From an uncultured Eggerthellaceae bacterium (lineage in GTDB: Bacteria > Actinomycetota > Coriobacteriia > Coriobacteriales > Eggerthellaceae), in contig CAJUSL010000028.1 in NCBI GenBank assembly GCA_910589135.1, positions 710 through 21,854 of the forward strand: DNA of 21,145 nt. Direction: 5' to 3'. This document shows, in pieces, positions 7,414 to 15,786 of the stretch. The stretch's first letter is position 1, and every line of letters begins with the position of its first letter. A program made the position numbers and the translations under genes. A model generated the notes under the pieces. It did no database searches and was not told where the DNA came from. It saw nothing but the letters and a program-made list of their open reading frames with translations.

Positions 7414-9521
7414 GCGGCACCATCTCCCCGCGCAAGCTCGGCTTCGGAGAGCTGCGAGAGCGCGATCTCGCGGTAGGGGGCGCATTCCCGCAGCAGCTCG
7501 CGGTGCGTGCCGATGCCGACGACGCGCCCTTCCTCGAGCACCACGATGCGGTCGGCGTCCATCACGGTGGCGATGCGTTGCGCGACGACGATGCGGGTGA
7601 CGGCGGGGAACGCCTCGTCCAGCCCGCGGCGCAGGGCCGCGTCGGTGCGGTAGTCGAGCGACGAGAACGAGTCGTCCAGCAGAAGCGCGCGGGCGTCCGT
7701 GGCGAGGGCCCGCGCGATGGCAAGCCTTTGCCGCTGGCCGCCCGACACGTTGGTGCCTCCCTGGGCGATTTCGAACCGGAGGCCTTCCGCCTTCTCGCGG
7801 ACGAACGCGTCGGCCTGCGCGATGCGCAGGACATCTCGGATGCGGCCCTCGTCGGCGCCTTCGTTTCCGTACGCGACGTTCGAGGCGATGGTGCCGGAGA
7901 ACAAAAACGACTTCTGCGGGACGTAGGCGAGCAGAGCGCGGAGGCGTGCCTGGGGAAGCTCGCGCACGTCGACGCCGTCGATTGTCACGGAGCCCTCGTC
8001 GACGTCGTAGAAGCGCTCGATCAGCTTCAGCACGGTGGACTTCCCCGCTCCCGTCGCGCCGATGATGGCAAGCGTTTTGCCCGGCTCGGCCACGAAGCTG
8101 ACGCCTTCGAGCACGTTCTCGCAGCCGTCGCCGCCGTAGCCGAAGGACACGTCCTCGAACTCGATGCGGACGCCCCGGGCCGGAGGCGCAGGCGGTGTGG
8201 CGTCGGGTGCGTCACGAACGGACGGCTCGCAGGCAATCACCGCGTCGACGCGCTCGGCGGCCACGTTCGCCCGGGGCAGCATGACGGCCATCATGCCCAG
8301 CATCAAAAACCCCATGATGATGACCATCGAGTAGGTGATGAACGCGATGAGGTCGCCCGTCTGCAGGCGGCCCTGCCCCACCTCGAGGCCGCCGAACCAC
8401 ACGATCGCCACGGAGGTGAGGTTCATGACCAGCATCATCGCGGGCATCATGAACGCCATGGCGCGGTTGGTGAACAGCTGCGTGCGCATGAGCTTCGCAG
8501 ACGCCTCGTCGAAGCGTCGTTGCTCGAAGGCCTCGCGCCCGAAGGCGCGCACGACCGGCATGCCGGTCAGCATCTCGCGCGAGACGAGGTTCACCTTGTC
8601 GACGAGCTTCTGCATCGTCTTGAAGCGCGGCATGGTCAGCGCGAAGAGCGTGCCGATGACCGCGAACACGACGACCACCGCCACGACCACGATCCACCCC
8701 AGCTCGGCGCTGGTCGCCATCACCATCACGATGCCGCCCAGCGCGAGGATGGGAGCGTAGAGCACCATCCGCATCAACATGATGGACACGTTCTGCACGA
8801 GCTGCACGTCGTTGGTGCCGCGCGTAATGAGGGACGCGGCGGAAAACGTGCCGATTTCGCGCTCGGAAAACGACACGACCTGGGAGAACAGCCTTCTGCG
8901 CATATCGCGTCCGATGCGGGCCCCCGTCCGCGAGGCGACCAGGGACACGAGTATGGCGAGGACCATGCCCGCCGCGGCGATGGCCGCCATCAGGCCGCCC
9001 ACCCGCGCGAGGTAGGAGAACTGCATCCCCGTGAGGTCGTAGCCCGCCGCCTCGTATTCCTTGATGGAAGCGCTGATGGCGCGCTGGTGCAGCAGAGAGC
9101 CTTCGGAATGGCTGGCGAGTTCGGCGAAAGGCGCACCGCCGAAAGCTTGCGCAGCGTCGGCGTCGGGCGCGGATGCGCTTTCGGAATGGATGGCCACGAG
9201 CGGGCGCGCGAGCATGTCGTCGAGCCTGCCTATCTCCGCACGGCCCTGCGCGTTCAGCCGGTACAGGCCGTCGTCCTCGTCGTAGGACTCGTCGAACAGG
9301 GCGCGCTCGTCGCCTGACAACAGGTATGCGACCTCGTCGTGGGTGCGCTTCGTCATCACCTCGCAGGTGACGTGCTCGACGCCCGACTGCTGGATGCCCA
9401 CGTCGACGATCTGCGAGGTGTAGGCAGGAAGCGCGAGGTCGCACGCCGCCTGGCCGACCACCAGCATCAGGACGGCAAGCATCGCGAGCTTGCGGCGGAA
9501 CAGGTACCTGAAGATGCGCAT
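7410..9521 (-). CDS. ABC exporter half-transporter, degenerate ATPase subunit
   Basis: This 703-residue protein is the partner of the following ABC gene. The membrane domain begins at once (MRIFRYLFRRK, first helix about residues 12-30). An unusually long, hydrophilic, presumably extracytoplasmic insert of roughly 100 residues separates helices 1 and 2 (about 45-150). The nucleotide-binding domain has Walker A GATGAGKST from G488 and signature VSGGQ from V592. Walker B ends in DD (D616, D617), with Asp where the catalytic Glu should be, and the H-loop His is Gln (Q648). This is the degenerate-site pattern known from heterodimeric exporters such as TM287/288. The start at 9521 lies four bases after the lipid-kinase stop and follows AAGG; an extension to 9722 would run antisense-like into that gene. 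Confidence 0.92.
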   Translation of the reverse strand: MRIFRYLFRRKLAMLAVLMLVVGQAACDLALPAYTSQIVDVGIQQSGVEHVTCEVMTKRTHDEVAYLLSGDERALFDESYDEDDGLYRLNAQGRAEIGRLDDMLARPLVAIHSESASAPDADAAQAFGGAPFAELASHSEGSLLHQRAISASIKEYEAAGYDLTGMQFSYLARVGGLMAAIAAAGMVLAILVSLVASRTGARIGRDMRRRLFSQVVSFSEREIGTFSAASLITRGTNDVQLVQNVSIMLMRMVLYAPILALGGIVMVMATSAELGWIVVVAVVVVFAVIGTLFALTMPRFKTMQKLVDKVNLVSREMLTGMPVVRAFGREAFEQRRFDEASAKLMRTQLFTNRAMAFMMPAMMLVMNLTSVAIVWFGGLEVGQGRLQTGDLIAFITYSMVIIMGFLMLGMMAVMLPRANVAAERVDAVIACEPSVRDAPDATPPAPPARGVRIEFEDVSFGYGGDGCENVLEGVSFVAEPGKTLAIIGATGAGKSTVLKLIERFYDVDEGSVTIDGVDVRELPQARLRALLAYVPQKSFLFSGTIASNVAYGNEGADEGRIRDVLRIAQADAFVREKAEGLRFEIAQGGTNVSGGQRQRLAIARALATDARALLLDDSFSSLDYRTDAALRRGLDEAFPAVTRIVVAQRIATVMDADRIVVLEEGRVVGIGTHRELLRECAPYREIALSQLSEAELARGDGAA

Positions 9522-9525
9522 GCAG

Positions 9526-10467
9526 CTAGGCCTTGACGTCCCCGACGAGCACGTCGAGTGCCGCAGGGACGGTGCGTACCTCGAAGCGTGCGCCCTCCAG
9601 CTTCTCCCCGTCGGCCTGGGCGGCAGGCGCTTCCTCGAAGTCGACCGCGAGGCTCGCCGCCTTGAAGAACCGGAACATGCGGAAGCGCGTGTGCAACCCG
9701 AACCGTGCGAGCATGAAGACACCCAACGCCTGGGCGGCGTTCAGGCGGCCGCGCGTGATGCAGACGTCGAACAGGCCGTCGGTGGGGTCGGCCTTCGGGC
9801 ACACGTCGAAATGTCCGCCGTAAGTGCGCCCGACCTGCACGGCGAAGATGTAGGACTCGCCCTCGATGTCGAGGCTGCCCACGCCGGGCACCCCTTCCAA
9901 GGTCGCCTTGTACGTCTGCGGAACGAGATGGTGCAGAAGCTGGTCGATGCCGCTTTCCATGTAAAGGATGGTGCCGCGCCGCCCCGACTTCTTGCGGCGC
10001 TCCACCGTGTCGATGGCGATGGCCGCGTCGAGTCCGAACGACAGCGTCTCCGCGAAGTACTCGCCGTTCACGCACCCGACGTCAAAGCGGCGCACGTTGC
10101 AGGCGAGGATCTGTTCGAGGGCCTTCCCGATGTCGTGGGACATCCCCAAGGTGAGCGCGTAGTCGTTGCCGGAGCCCATGGGCACGACGGCCAACGCGGG
10201 CCGCTGGCCGGGATCGAGGCGCATGAGCCCGTTCACCACCTCGTGGACGAGCCCGTCGCCGCCGACGGCCACGACCGTGTCGCACCGCGCCCCCTCGCTG
10301 GCGGCGAGGTCGGCTGCATGGCCCGCGAAGTCGGTGAAGACCATGCGGCACGCGTCGTCGTCCACGCGTCCGCACAGCATCCCCTCGAAGCGCTCCGCAA
10401 CGGCAGCGGCGGCCCCGTTCTGCGCGGCAGGATTGGCGATGATGGCGACACGTCCAAGGTTTCCCAC
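9526..10467 (-). CDS. Diacylglycerol kinase-family lipid kinase (YegS/DgkB type)
   Basis: This is a predicted ATP-dependent lipid kinase of the DAGK catalytic superfamily, 313 residues. Visible are the N-terminal RVAIIANPAAQNG strand, the nucleotide-binding VGGDGLVHEV (G69-G72 core) and PMGSGNDYA (G98-D102), then the conserved beta-rich C-terminal domain with VQVGRTYGGHFDVCPKA. It starts at GTG 10467 with a good GAAGGAAG site 7 bases upstream, giving a normal N-terminus for the family; the reading frame continues upstream antisense to the divergent gene, which I reject. It is the first gene of a four-gene operon with two ABC half-exporters and a HAD-IB phosphatase. A role in recycling diacylglycerol or phosphorylating another lipid is family-based inference. 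Confidence 0.9.
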   Translation of the reverse strand: MGNLGRVAIIANPAAQNGAAAAVAERFEGMLCGRVDDDACRMVFTDFAGHAADLAASEGARCDTVVAVGGDGLVHEVVNGLMRLDPGQRPALAVVPMGSGNDYALTLGMSHDIGKALEQILACNVRRFDVGCVNGEYFAETLSFGLDAAIAIDTVERRKKSGRRGTILYMESGIDQLLHHLVPQTYKATLEGVPGVGSLDIEGESYIFAVQVGRTYGGHFDVCPKADPTDGLFDVCITRGRLNAAQALGVFMLARFGLHTRFRMFRFFKAASLAVDFEEAPAAQADGEKLEGARFEVRTVPAALDVLVGDVKA

Positions 10468-10497
10468 GAGAATGCTTCCTTCTGTCGATGGAAGACA

Positions 10498-10503
10498 ATT
10501 ATA
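10498..10503 (-). promoter_or_regulatory. Perfect TATAAT -10 element for the lipid kinase-ABC operon
   Basis: The minus strand reads TATAAT, 31 bases upstream of the GTG start of the lipid kinase. The -35 region is poor and overlaps the GC-rich hairpin at 10514-10529. The same AT-rich patch read on the plus strand gives TATAGT (10500-10505), a possible -10 for the divergent kinase-Vsr gene. Confidence 0.45.
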
Positions 10504-10513
10504 GTGCAGGGAA

Positions 10514-10529
10514 GCCGCCCTTCGGCGGC
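10514..10529. promoter_or_regulatory. Short GC hairpin in divergent intergenic region
   Basis: GCCGCC and GGCGGC flank a CTTC tetraloop. There is no T-tract in either direction, so it is not a convincing terminator. It sits over the -35 position of the leftward promoter and would be in the 5' leader of the rightward gene. It could affect either, but function is not shown. Confidence 0.35.
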
Positions 10530-10602
10530 CTGGCAGCAGGGCGTCACGCGCATGATATCCTTCTGTCGAAACGAAATCGCACCCGATGCAGGCAAGGACG
10601 GC

Positions 10603-12054
10603 ATGGACGGTTCCCTGATACTCGCAGTCGACGGCGGAGGCTCGGCCTCGCGCGTCGCGCTGTACCGCGAGGACGCCACGCCGTATGCCGAGGCCGTCGT
10701 AGGGCCGTTGAGCCGCAAGTCGTCGGGCCGGGAGGCGGTGGCGCGCTCCCTCGCCGAGCTGCGGGGCTTCCTGGAAAACGACGCGTCCCGCATCCGCTGC
10801 GCGGTGCTGGCCCTTTCGGGGCTCGATGCGGATGAAGACTACGACGCCATGGCCGCGCTGCTCGCCGACGCGGGCCTGGCCGCACGAGGCGCCGCACTGC
10901 GAAGGCACGCCTACGGACGCAAGGTCGTATCGAGGTGGGAGTTCCCCATCCTGCTCTGTAGCGACGCCGTCGCGCCCCTGTTCGCGAACGGGTTCGGCGA
11001 GGGCGTGGTGGTGGTCGCAGGCACGGGCAGCGTCGCGCTGCGCATAGGAGCGAAGGGCGCGGTCGAGCGCTTCGGCGGCTGGGGCTACCGCTGCAGCGAC
11101 GAAGGGTCGGGGTGCTGGGTCGGCTGCGAGCTTGCGCGGGGCGCCCTGCGCGTCGCCGACGAGGTGCTGTCGGGGCGCACGGACGCGTCGCGGCTGCCGG
11201 CGGCCTCGCGCACCCTGCTCGACGACGCATTCGCTGCCATGCGCGCGCAATGCGCCTCCCGCGTCGCCGCCCGCGCTCCCCTCGCGCGGAAGGCGCGCTT
11301 CGTCTGCGACTGGGCAAGCGCGCACGACGACCCCAAGGACTACGCCTCGCTGGCGAAGGCGGTCTTGGAAAGCCGCGGGTCGCGCTGCCGCGAGATTCGC
11401 CAGCTTGCAGCCGAACGCCTCGCGTGCCTTGCGAGGGACGCCTGCGCGGACGGGCTTCGCACGGTCGTGCTCGCAGGCGGCCTGTTCGCCAGCCGCGGGT
11501 TCGCCGAGCAGGTATCCCGCGCGATCTCCGCACGGGTCGAAGGTCCTCTGACCATCGTGGCGAGCACGCTTCCGCCCACCGTCGGGGCGTACGCGATCGC
11601 CCAGCACGTGTGGCCTGCGAAGCCTTCCGTCCCGCAGGCGTCCAACGTCAACGTGCGCAAGAGCATGCAGGGCAACAAGGGCGCGGACACCAAGCCCGAG
11701 ATGGTGGTCAGGCGAATGCTGCGCGAAGCGGGCCTTGCCGGCTACCGCCTTCACTGGAAGGCCCCGGGGCGCCCGGACGTCGCCTGGCCCTCCAAGAAGG
11801 TGTGCATCATGGTCAACGGCTGCTTCTGGCACCGCCACGCCGGATGCCGCAAGGCGACCATGCCCAAGAGCAACATCGAGTACTGGATCGCCAAGTTCGA
11901 CCGCAACGTCGAGCGCGACGCCGAGAACCTGCGAAAGCTGCAGGACGACGGGTGGCGCGTCCACGTCGTCTGGGAATGCGAGCTCGAGGCGGCCCGCAGG
12001 GACGAGACGATGGCGAACCTCGTCGCCGAACTGCGGGCGGAATTGGGGAAATAG
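10603..12054 (+). CDS. Fusion protein: BadF/N-acetylglucosamine-kinase-like domain + Vsr mismatch endonuclease
   Basis: One 483-residue frame encodes two unrelated domains. Residues 1-345 form an ASKHA-fold sugar-kinase-like domain: phosphate-1 loop LAVDGGGSAS (8-16), AGTGS (139-143), DEGSG (166-170), adenosine-loop VLAGGLFAS (from 289). Residues 347-483 form a full Vsr domain: VRKSM...DTKPE (E366), PGRPD (D392), the zinc-binding NGCFWHRHAGC (C407, H410, H412, C415) and VWECEL (C459). Vsr nicks DNA at T:G mismatches arising from 5-methylcytosine deamination. No stop codon separates the domains. Internal starts GTG 11653 and ATG 11665 lack a good ribosome site. The chosen start 10603 follows AAGGA by 6 bases; ATG 10552 has none. 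No cytosine methyltransferase is visible in the window. The gene ends 4 bases before the convergent ygiQ-type gene. Confidence 0.88.
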   Translation: MDGSLILAVDGGGSASRVALYREDATPYAEAVVGPLSRKSSGREAVARSLAELRGFLENDASRIRCAVLALSGLDADEDYDAMAALLADAGLAARGAALRRHAYGRKVVSRWEFPILLCSDAVAPLFANGFGEGVVVVAGTGSVALRIGAKGAVERFGGWGYRCSDEGSGCWVGCELARGALRVADEVLSGRTDASRLPAASRTLLDDAFAAMRAQCASRVAARAPLARKARFVCDWASAHDDPKDYASLAKAVLESRGSRCREIRQLAAERLACLARDACADGLRTVVLAGGLFASRGFAEQVSRAISARVEGPLTIVASTLPPTVGAYAIAQHVWPAKPSVPQASNVNVRKSMQGNKGADTKPEMVVRRMLREAGLAGYRLHWKAPGRPDVAWPSKKVCIMVNGCFWHRHAGCRKATMPKSNIEYWIAKFDRNVERDAENLRKLQDDGWRVHVVWECELEAARRDETMANLVAELRAELGK

Positions 12055-12058
12055 CGCC

Positions 12059-13876
12059 CTACCTACGTCCGCGCTTGCGTGGCCATACCAGGCATTCGGG
12101 CCCGTGCCCGACCAGGTCGGTCCGGCCCGCCTTCTCGAGCGCCTCCCTCACGAGCTCGCGGTTCTTCGGGTTGCGGTACTGGATCAGCGCGCGCTGCATC
12201 GCCTTCTCGTGCGGCGACTTCGCCACATAGACCGGCTTCATGGTGCGCGGGTCGAGGCCCGTGCAGTACATCACGGTGGCGAGCGTGGACGGCGTCGGGT
12301 AGAAGTCCTGCACCTGCTCGGGGTTGTAGCCGAGGTCGCGGCACCATTCCGCCAGCTCCACCGCGTCCGCGAGCGTGCATCCCGGATGCGACGACATCAG
12401 GTACGGAAGCACGTACTGCTTGAGCCCGGCCCTCTTGGTGGCCGCGTCGAACTTAGCCGCGAAACGCTCGTACGACTCGATGGGAGGCTTGCCCATCACG
12501 TCCAGCACGCGCTTCGACACGTGCTCGGGCGCAAGCCGCAGCTGGCCGCTCACGTGATGCGCGGCCAGCTCCTCGACGAACGCGTCGCCATGGGCGCGGT
12601 CGGCCAGGACGTAGTCGAACCTGACGCCCGAGCGCACGAACACCTTCTTGACGCCCGGCACCGCACGCAGGCGTCGCAGCAGCTCGATGTAGTCGGAATG
12701 GTCGGCCTCGAGCTGGCTGCACTTCCGCGGGGAGAGGCACCGCTTGCGGGGGCACGCCCCCTTGCGCGCCTGCTTCTTGCAGGCCGGCTGGAGGAAGTTG
12801 GCCGTCGGGCCGCCCACGTCGTGGATGTAGCCCTTGAAGTCCGCATCGGCCGCCATGCGCTCGGCCTCGGCAAGGACCGACTCGTGGCTTCGCGACTGGA
12901 CGATCTTGCCCTGGTGGAAGGCAAGCGCGCAGAAGGCGCATTCCCCGAAACAGCCGCGCGAGCTCGTGATGCTGTACTTCACTTCCGCAAGCGCGGGCAC
13001 GCCGCTGCGCGCATCGTAGGAAGGATGCCACGCGCAGGCGTACGGCAGCGCGTAGACCGCGTCGAGCTCTTCGCGCGACAGGGGCTCAGCAGGCGGGTTC
13101 TGCACGACGAACTCGTGGTCGGAATACCGCTCGACGAGGCGCCTTCCCAGAAACGGGTCGGCATTGTCGTACTGGGTGCGGAACGACTCGGCATAGGCGG
13201 CACCCCCCTGCCGAACCTGGTCCCAGCCGGGAAGCTCGACCGCGTCGTAGACATGCTCGAGGCTGCTCGCGCGGTATACCGTGCCGTCGACGAACGTCAC
13301 GTCCTTGATGGACAGGCCCGCGTCGAGCGCCTCGGCGATGGCCACGATAGACCTCTCGCCCATCCCGTACGAAACCAGGTCGGCTCCGGAATCGAGGAGA
13401 ATGGAGCGCTTCATCTTGTCCGACCAGTAGTCGTAATGGGCAAGGCGGCGCAGGCTGGCCTCGATGCCGCCCAGCACGATCGCCGCGTCCTTGAAGGTTC
13501 GCCGGATGAGGTTGGCGTACACGACCGCCGCATGGTCGGGACGCAGGCCTGTGCTTCCGCCGGGCGAGTACGCGTCGCTGCGACGGCGCTTCTTCGCGAC
13601 GGTGTAGTGGTTGACCATGGAATCCATGTTGCCGGCAGACACGAGGAATCCCAGGCGAGGCCTGCCGAAGACGGCAATGGAGGCGTCGTCGCGCCAGTCC
13701 GGCTGCGCGATGAAGCCCACCTTGAACCCCTTCGCCTCGAGAAGGCGCGTGATTATCGCCGCGCCGAACGAGGGGTGGTCGACGTAGGCGTCGCCCGAGA
13801 CGTACGCGAAGTCGACGTGGTCCCACCCGCGTTCGAGCATCTCTTCGCGCGTGGTCGGAAGGAAGGCTGCAGTCAT
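12059..13876 (-). CDS. YgiQ-family radical SAM protein
   Basis: This is a radical S-adenosylmethionine enzyme of the UPF0313/YgiQ family, whose reaction is still unknown; it is cytoplasmic. The 605-residue product is in the usual range. The N-terminal YgiQ domain shows FLPTTREEM, the SAGNMDSMVNHYT region and VLGGIEASLRRLAHYDYWSDK. The [4Fe-4S] motif CFGECAFC has ligands C309, C313 and C316. A second Cys-rich stretch (CKKQ...CPRKRC...KC, about residues 366-387) follows, and the C-terminal part has the DFYPTPSTLAT...YCTGLDP segment typical of the family. The ATG at 13876 overlaps the stop of the GNAT gene (ATGA), so it is translationally coupled and the last gene of a leftward operon. Confidence 0.93.
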   Translation of the reverse strand: MTAAFLPTTREEMLERGWDHVDFAYVSGDAYVDHPSFGAAIITRLLEAKGFKVGFIAQPDWRDDASIAVFGRPRLGFLVSAGNMDSMVNHYTVAKKRRRSDAYSPGGSTGLRPDHAAVVYANLIRRTFKDAAIVLGGIEASLRRLAHYDYWSDKMKRSILLDSGADLVSYGMGERSIVAIAEALDAGLSIKDVTFVDGTVYRASSLEHVYDAVELPGWDQVRQGGAAYAESFRTQYDNADPFLGRRLVERYSDHEFVVQNPPAEPLSREELDAVYALPYACAWHPSYDARSGVPALAEVKYSITSSRGCFGECAFCALAFHQGKIVQSRSHESVLAEAERMAADADFKGYIHDVGGPTANFLQPACKKQARKGACPRKRCLSPRKCSQLEADHSDYIELLRRLRAVPGVKKVFVRSGVRFDYVLADRAHGDAFVEELAAHHVSGQLRLAPEHVSKRVLDVMGKPPIESYERFAAKFDAATKRAGLKQYVLPYLMSSHPGCTLADAVELAEWCRDLGYNPEQVQDFYPTPSTLATVMYCTGLDPRTMKPVYVAKSPHEKAMQRALIQYRNPKNRELVREALEKAGRTDLVGHGPECLVWPRKRGRR

Positions 13877-14406
13877 ACGAGCTTTTCGTAGCCGATGCGC
13901 TCGAGCGTGGGCTCGTCGTAGTCGACGTCCAGCGTTATCGAGCCGCATTCCACGTACCCGCACTTCGCGAGCAGCGAACGCATCGGGGCGTTGCCGGGAT
14001 GCGTGTCCACGCGAACGCTTTCGAGCCCGACCTCGGCCGCCATGGCCTCGGCATGCGACAGCAGCCGCTTGGCGTACCCCTGCCCGCGCGCAGCATCCGC
14101 CACGGCGAAGCGGTGCACCGTCAGGTAGCGGGGCGCCGCAGACGTGCTGGACGTAAGCCACCCGCGGCCCGAGATGGCGTCGTAGCAGGCCTCTCCCGCG
14201 TCCGTCATCATGACGGTGGCGACGACGTCGCCGTCGCGCTCGATGACGAACCCCTCGCCCTGGGCGGCGTCACCCGCCACCTGTTCGCGACAGGGGCGCC
14301 CGTTTTGCCATTGGTCGATGCCGAGCGCGGCTATGCGCGCCTTCGCCTGCTCGATCACGCCGTAGGCGGCGTCGACGTCTTCGTGGCGGGTCTTGCGGAA
14401 GGACAT
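13873..14406 (-). CDS. GNAT-family N-acetyltransferase
   Basis: This 177-residue acetyl-CoA-dependent transferase shows the acceptor-side N-terminus (MSFRKTRHEDVDAAY), the motif-A beta strand and CoA-binding loop (LTVHRFAVADAARGQGYAKRLL, with the R/Q-G-x-G/A signature RGQGYA) and the C-terminal NAPMRSLLAKCGY block. The substrate is not identifiable. The start at 14406 has GGAG about 8 bases upstream. It lies 31 bases after the M23 peptidase gene and overlaps the YgiQ-type gene by 4 bases, so it is the middle gene of a leftward operon. Confidence 0.9.
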   Translation of the reverse strand: MSFRKTRHEDVDAAYGVIEQAKARIAALGIDQWQNGRPCREQVAGDAAQGEGFVIERDGDVVATVMMTDAGEACYDAISGRGWLTSSTSAAPRYLTVHRFAVADAARGQGYAKRLLSHAEAMAAEVGLESVRVDTHPGNAPMRSLLAKCGYVECGSITLDVDYDEPTLERIGYEKLV

Positions 14407-14437
14407 GGAGGCTCCGTGAACGTTCGAACCGTCGCGC

Positions 14438-15616
14438 CTAGAAGGACAGGACCGCGCGGGGGTTGATGGGGGTCTTGTTGATCTCGACGTTGAAATGCAG
14501 ATGCGGGCCGGTGGAGCGGCCGGTATTGCCGACGAACGCGATGCACTGACCCGGCTGAACGACGTCGCCGACCGACGAGTTGAACCCGCTGAGATGCATG
14601 TACACGGTGCGCACGCCGTCGCCATGGTTCACGATGACGGCGTTGCCGCCCGTTCCGTACCAACCCACGTAGGACACCGTTCCGGCCTTGGCGGCCCCGA
14701 CCGGGGTGCCGATCGGCATCGCGAGGTCGATGCCGGAATGGTACGCCGACACCTTTCCGGTGATCGGGTCGGTGCGCGAGCCGTATTCGCTGGTCACGCG
14801 GGCTCCAGGCAGCGGATGGGTCCAGCCGCCTGAAGAAATGGCGCCGGCGATGGCGCCGCTGCCCACGTTGAACTTCTGCGCGGCGAGCCGGGCGGCCTCC
14901 TCCTCGAGGCGCCGCGCCTCCTCGGCAGCCATCTCCTCCTCTTCCTGAAGGGCGTCGAGCCGGGCGATCTCCTCGTTGACGCCCGCCAGCGTCGCCTGCA
15001 TCTCGGTCTGGCTTGCCACGACCTCCACACGGGCCTGCTCGGCCTCCTCGGTCTTGGCCTGGGCTATGGAGCGCTGGCGCATGCCCTCCTCGCGCGCCTC
15101 GTAGGCGTCGAGCCGGGCCTGCTTCGACTCCTCGATCAGCTGCGCGTCCTGGTCGGCGATGCGCCTGACCGCATCCCACGACCTGATGAAGACGTCGAAC
15201 GAGCTGGACCCCAGCAGGACGTCGACGATGTTGGTCTCGCCGGTCTTGTACATGGTGATGGCGCGCGACCCGAGCTGGTCCCGCAGGCGCACGGTCTTGT
15301 CCTCCGCCTCCTTCAGGCGCGCGTCGGCGTCCTCGACGGCGGCGACGGCCGCCTCGTATTCGGCCAGCGCGGCGTCGTGGGCAGCGGCCGCCTCGTTGAT
15401 GCGGGTCTGCAGCGCGTCGATCTGCTGCTGGATTTCGGCCGCTTCGGCCTTCTTCTGCGCACTGGAGTCGGCGTACTCCTGCGCCTTGGAGTCATGTTCG
15501 GACGACGTCGCGAACGCAAAAGGGTGCATGGAGACGGCAAGAGCGGCCGACAGCGCAAGGCAGCCGATCGTCGCCGAGGCCGCACGGAGGGCATGTGCTG
15601 CGTTTCTGTTCTGCAT
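14438..15616 (-). CDS. Secreted coiled-coil M23 (LytM-type) peptidase
   Basis: This is an exported murein hydrolase or hydrolase activator, 392 residues. It has a Sec-type signal peptide (hydrophobic stretch about residues 15-38, cleavage probably after the AFA at about 36-38), a long Ala/Glu/Lys/Gln-rich coiled coil (about 40-250), and a C-terminal LytM domain. The zinc-binding motif HSGID has H293 and D297; YMHL has H341 and GPHLHF has H372 and H374, so the full catalytic set is present, unlike the degenerate EnvC/NlpD group. The architecture resembles cell-division-associated peptidases with N-terminal coiled coils. The start at 15616 follows AAAGGTGG; the in-frame codons up to 15655 lack a site. 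It is the first gene of the operon with the GNAT and YgiQ-type genes. Confidence 0.93.
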   Translation of the reverse strand: MQNRNAAHALRAASATIGCLALSAALAVSMHPFAFATSSEHDSKAQEYADSSAQKKAEAAEIQQQIDALQTRINEAAAAHDAALAEYEAAVAAVEDADARLKEAEDKTVRLRDQLGSRAITMYKTGETNIVDVLLGSSSFDVFIRSWDAVRRIADQDAQLIEESKQARLDAYEAREEGMRQRSIAQAKTEEAEQARVEVVASQTEMQATLAGVNEEIARLDALQEEEEMAAEEARRLEEEAARLAAQKFNVGSGAIAGAISSGGWTHPLPGARVTSEYGSRTDPITGKVSAYHSGIDLAMPIGTPVGAAKAGTVSYVGWYGTGGNAVIVNHGDGVRTVYMHLSGFNSSVGDVVQPGQCIAFVGNTGRSTGPHLHFNVEINKTPINPRAVLSF

Positions 15617-15668
15617 TCGCCACCTTTTGCTTCGTTTCAAGCGCACAACGCGCAAAGGTACTTGGGTG

Positions 15669-15685
15669 CAGTAATGATATTACTG
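15669..15685. promoter_or_regulatory. 17-bp palindrome, possible operator upstream of the M23 peptidase operon
   Basis: CAGTAAT and ATTACTG flank the three bases GAT. The palindrome lies 53-69 bases upstream of the M23 start in an AT-rich patch of otherwise GC-rich DNA. It overlaps the region where a promoter for the leftward operon is expected (minus-strand TAATAT within it). Symmetry and position suggest a repressor site; no family was recognised. Confidence 0.4.
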
Positions 15686-15759
15686 TTTCGGGGCAAGCGC
15701 ACGCCTTTTGCCCGCGGCGGCGGGAATATGCACAAAAGAACTGCAAGTGTTGAATGAAG

Positions 15760-15778
15760 CGGCGGCACGCGGCCGCCG
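15760..15778 (-). terminator. Probable terminator hairpin after the endonuclease-IV-like gene
   Basis: CGGCGGC (15760-15766) and GCCGCCG (15772-15778) form a 7-bp stem with a 5-base loop, beginning 8 bases past the stop codon. On the minus strand it is followed by CTTCATTC, only weakly T-rich, so termination is plausible but not certain. Confidence 0.5.
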
Positions 15779-15786
15779 GACGCACC

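Noticed and set aside
5917..9317. Very long open frames on the plus strand opposite the two ABC transporter genes (5917-7476 and 7503-9317)
   Set aside because: They are rich in His, Arg, Asp and Val in a pattern expected from reading GC-rich genes backwards, have no domains, and lie exactly antisense to clearly conserved proteins.
10468..11964. Upstream extension of the lipid kinase frame, antisense to the kinase-Vsr gene
   Set aside because: The family N-terminus and a good ribosome site occur at GTG 10467; the extension is compositionally a shadow.
11735..13891. A 718-residue open frame on the plus strand over the ygiQ-type gene
   Set aside because: It begins inside the Vsr coding region in another frame, has no ribosome site or recognisable motif, and is antisense to a well-conserved radical SAM protein.
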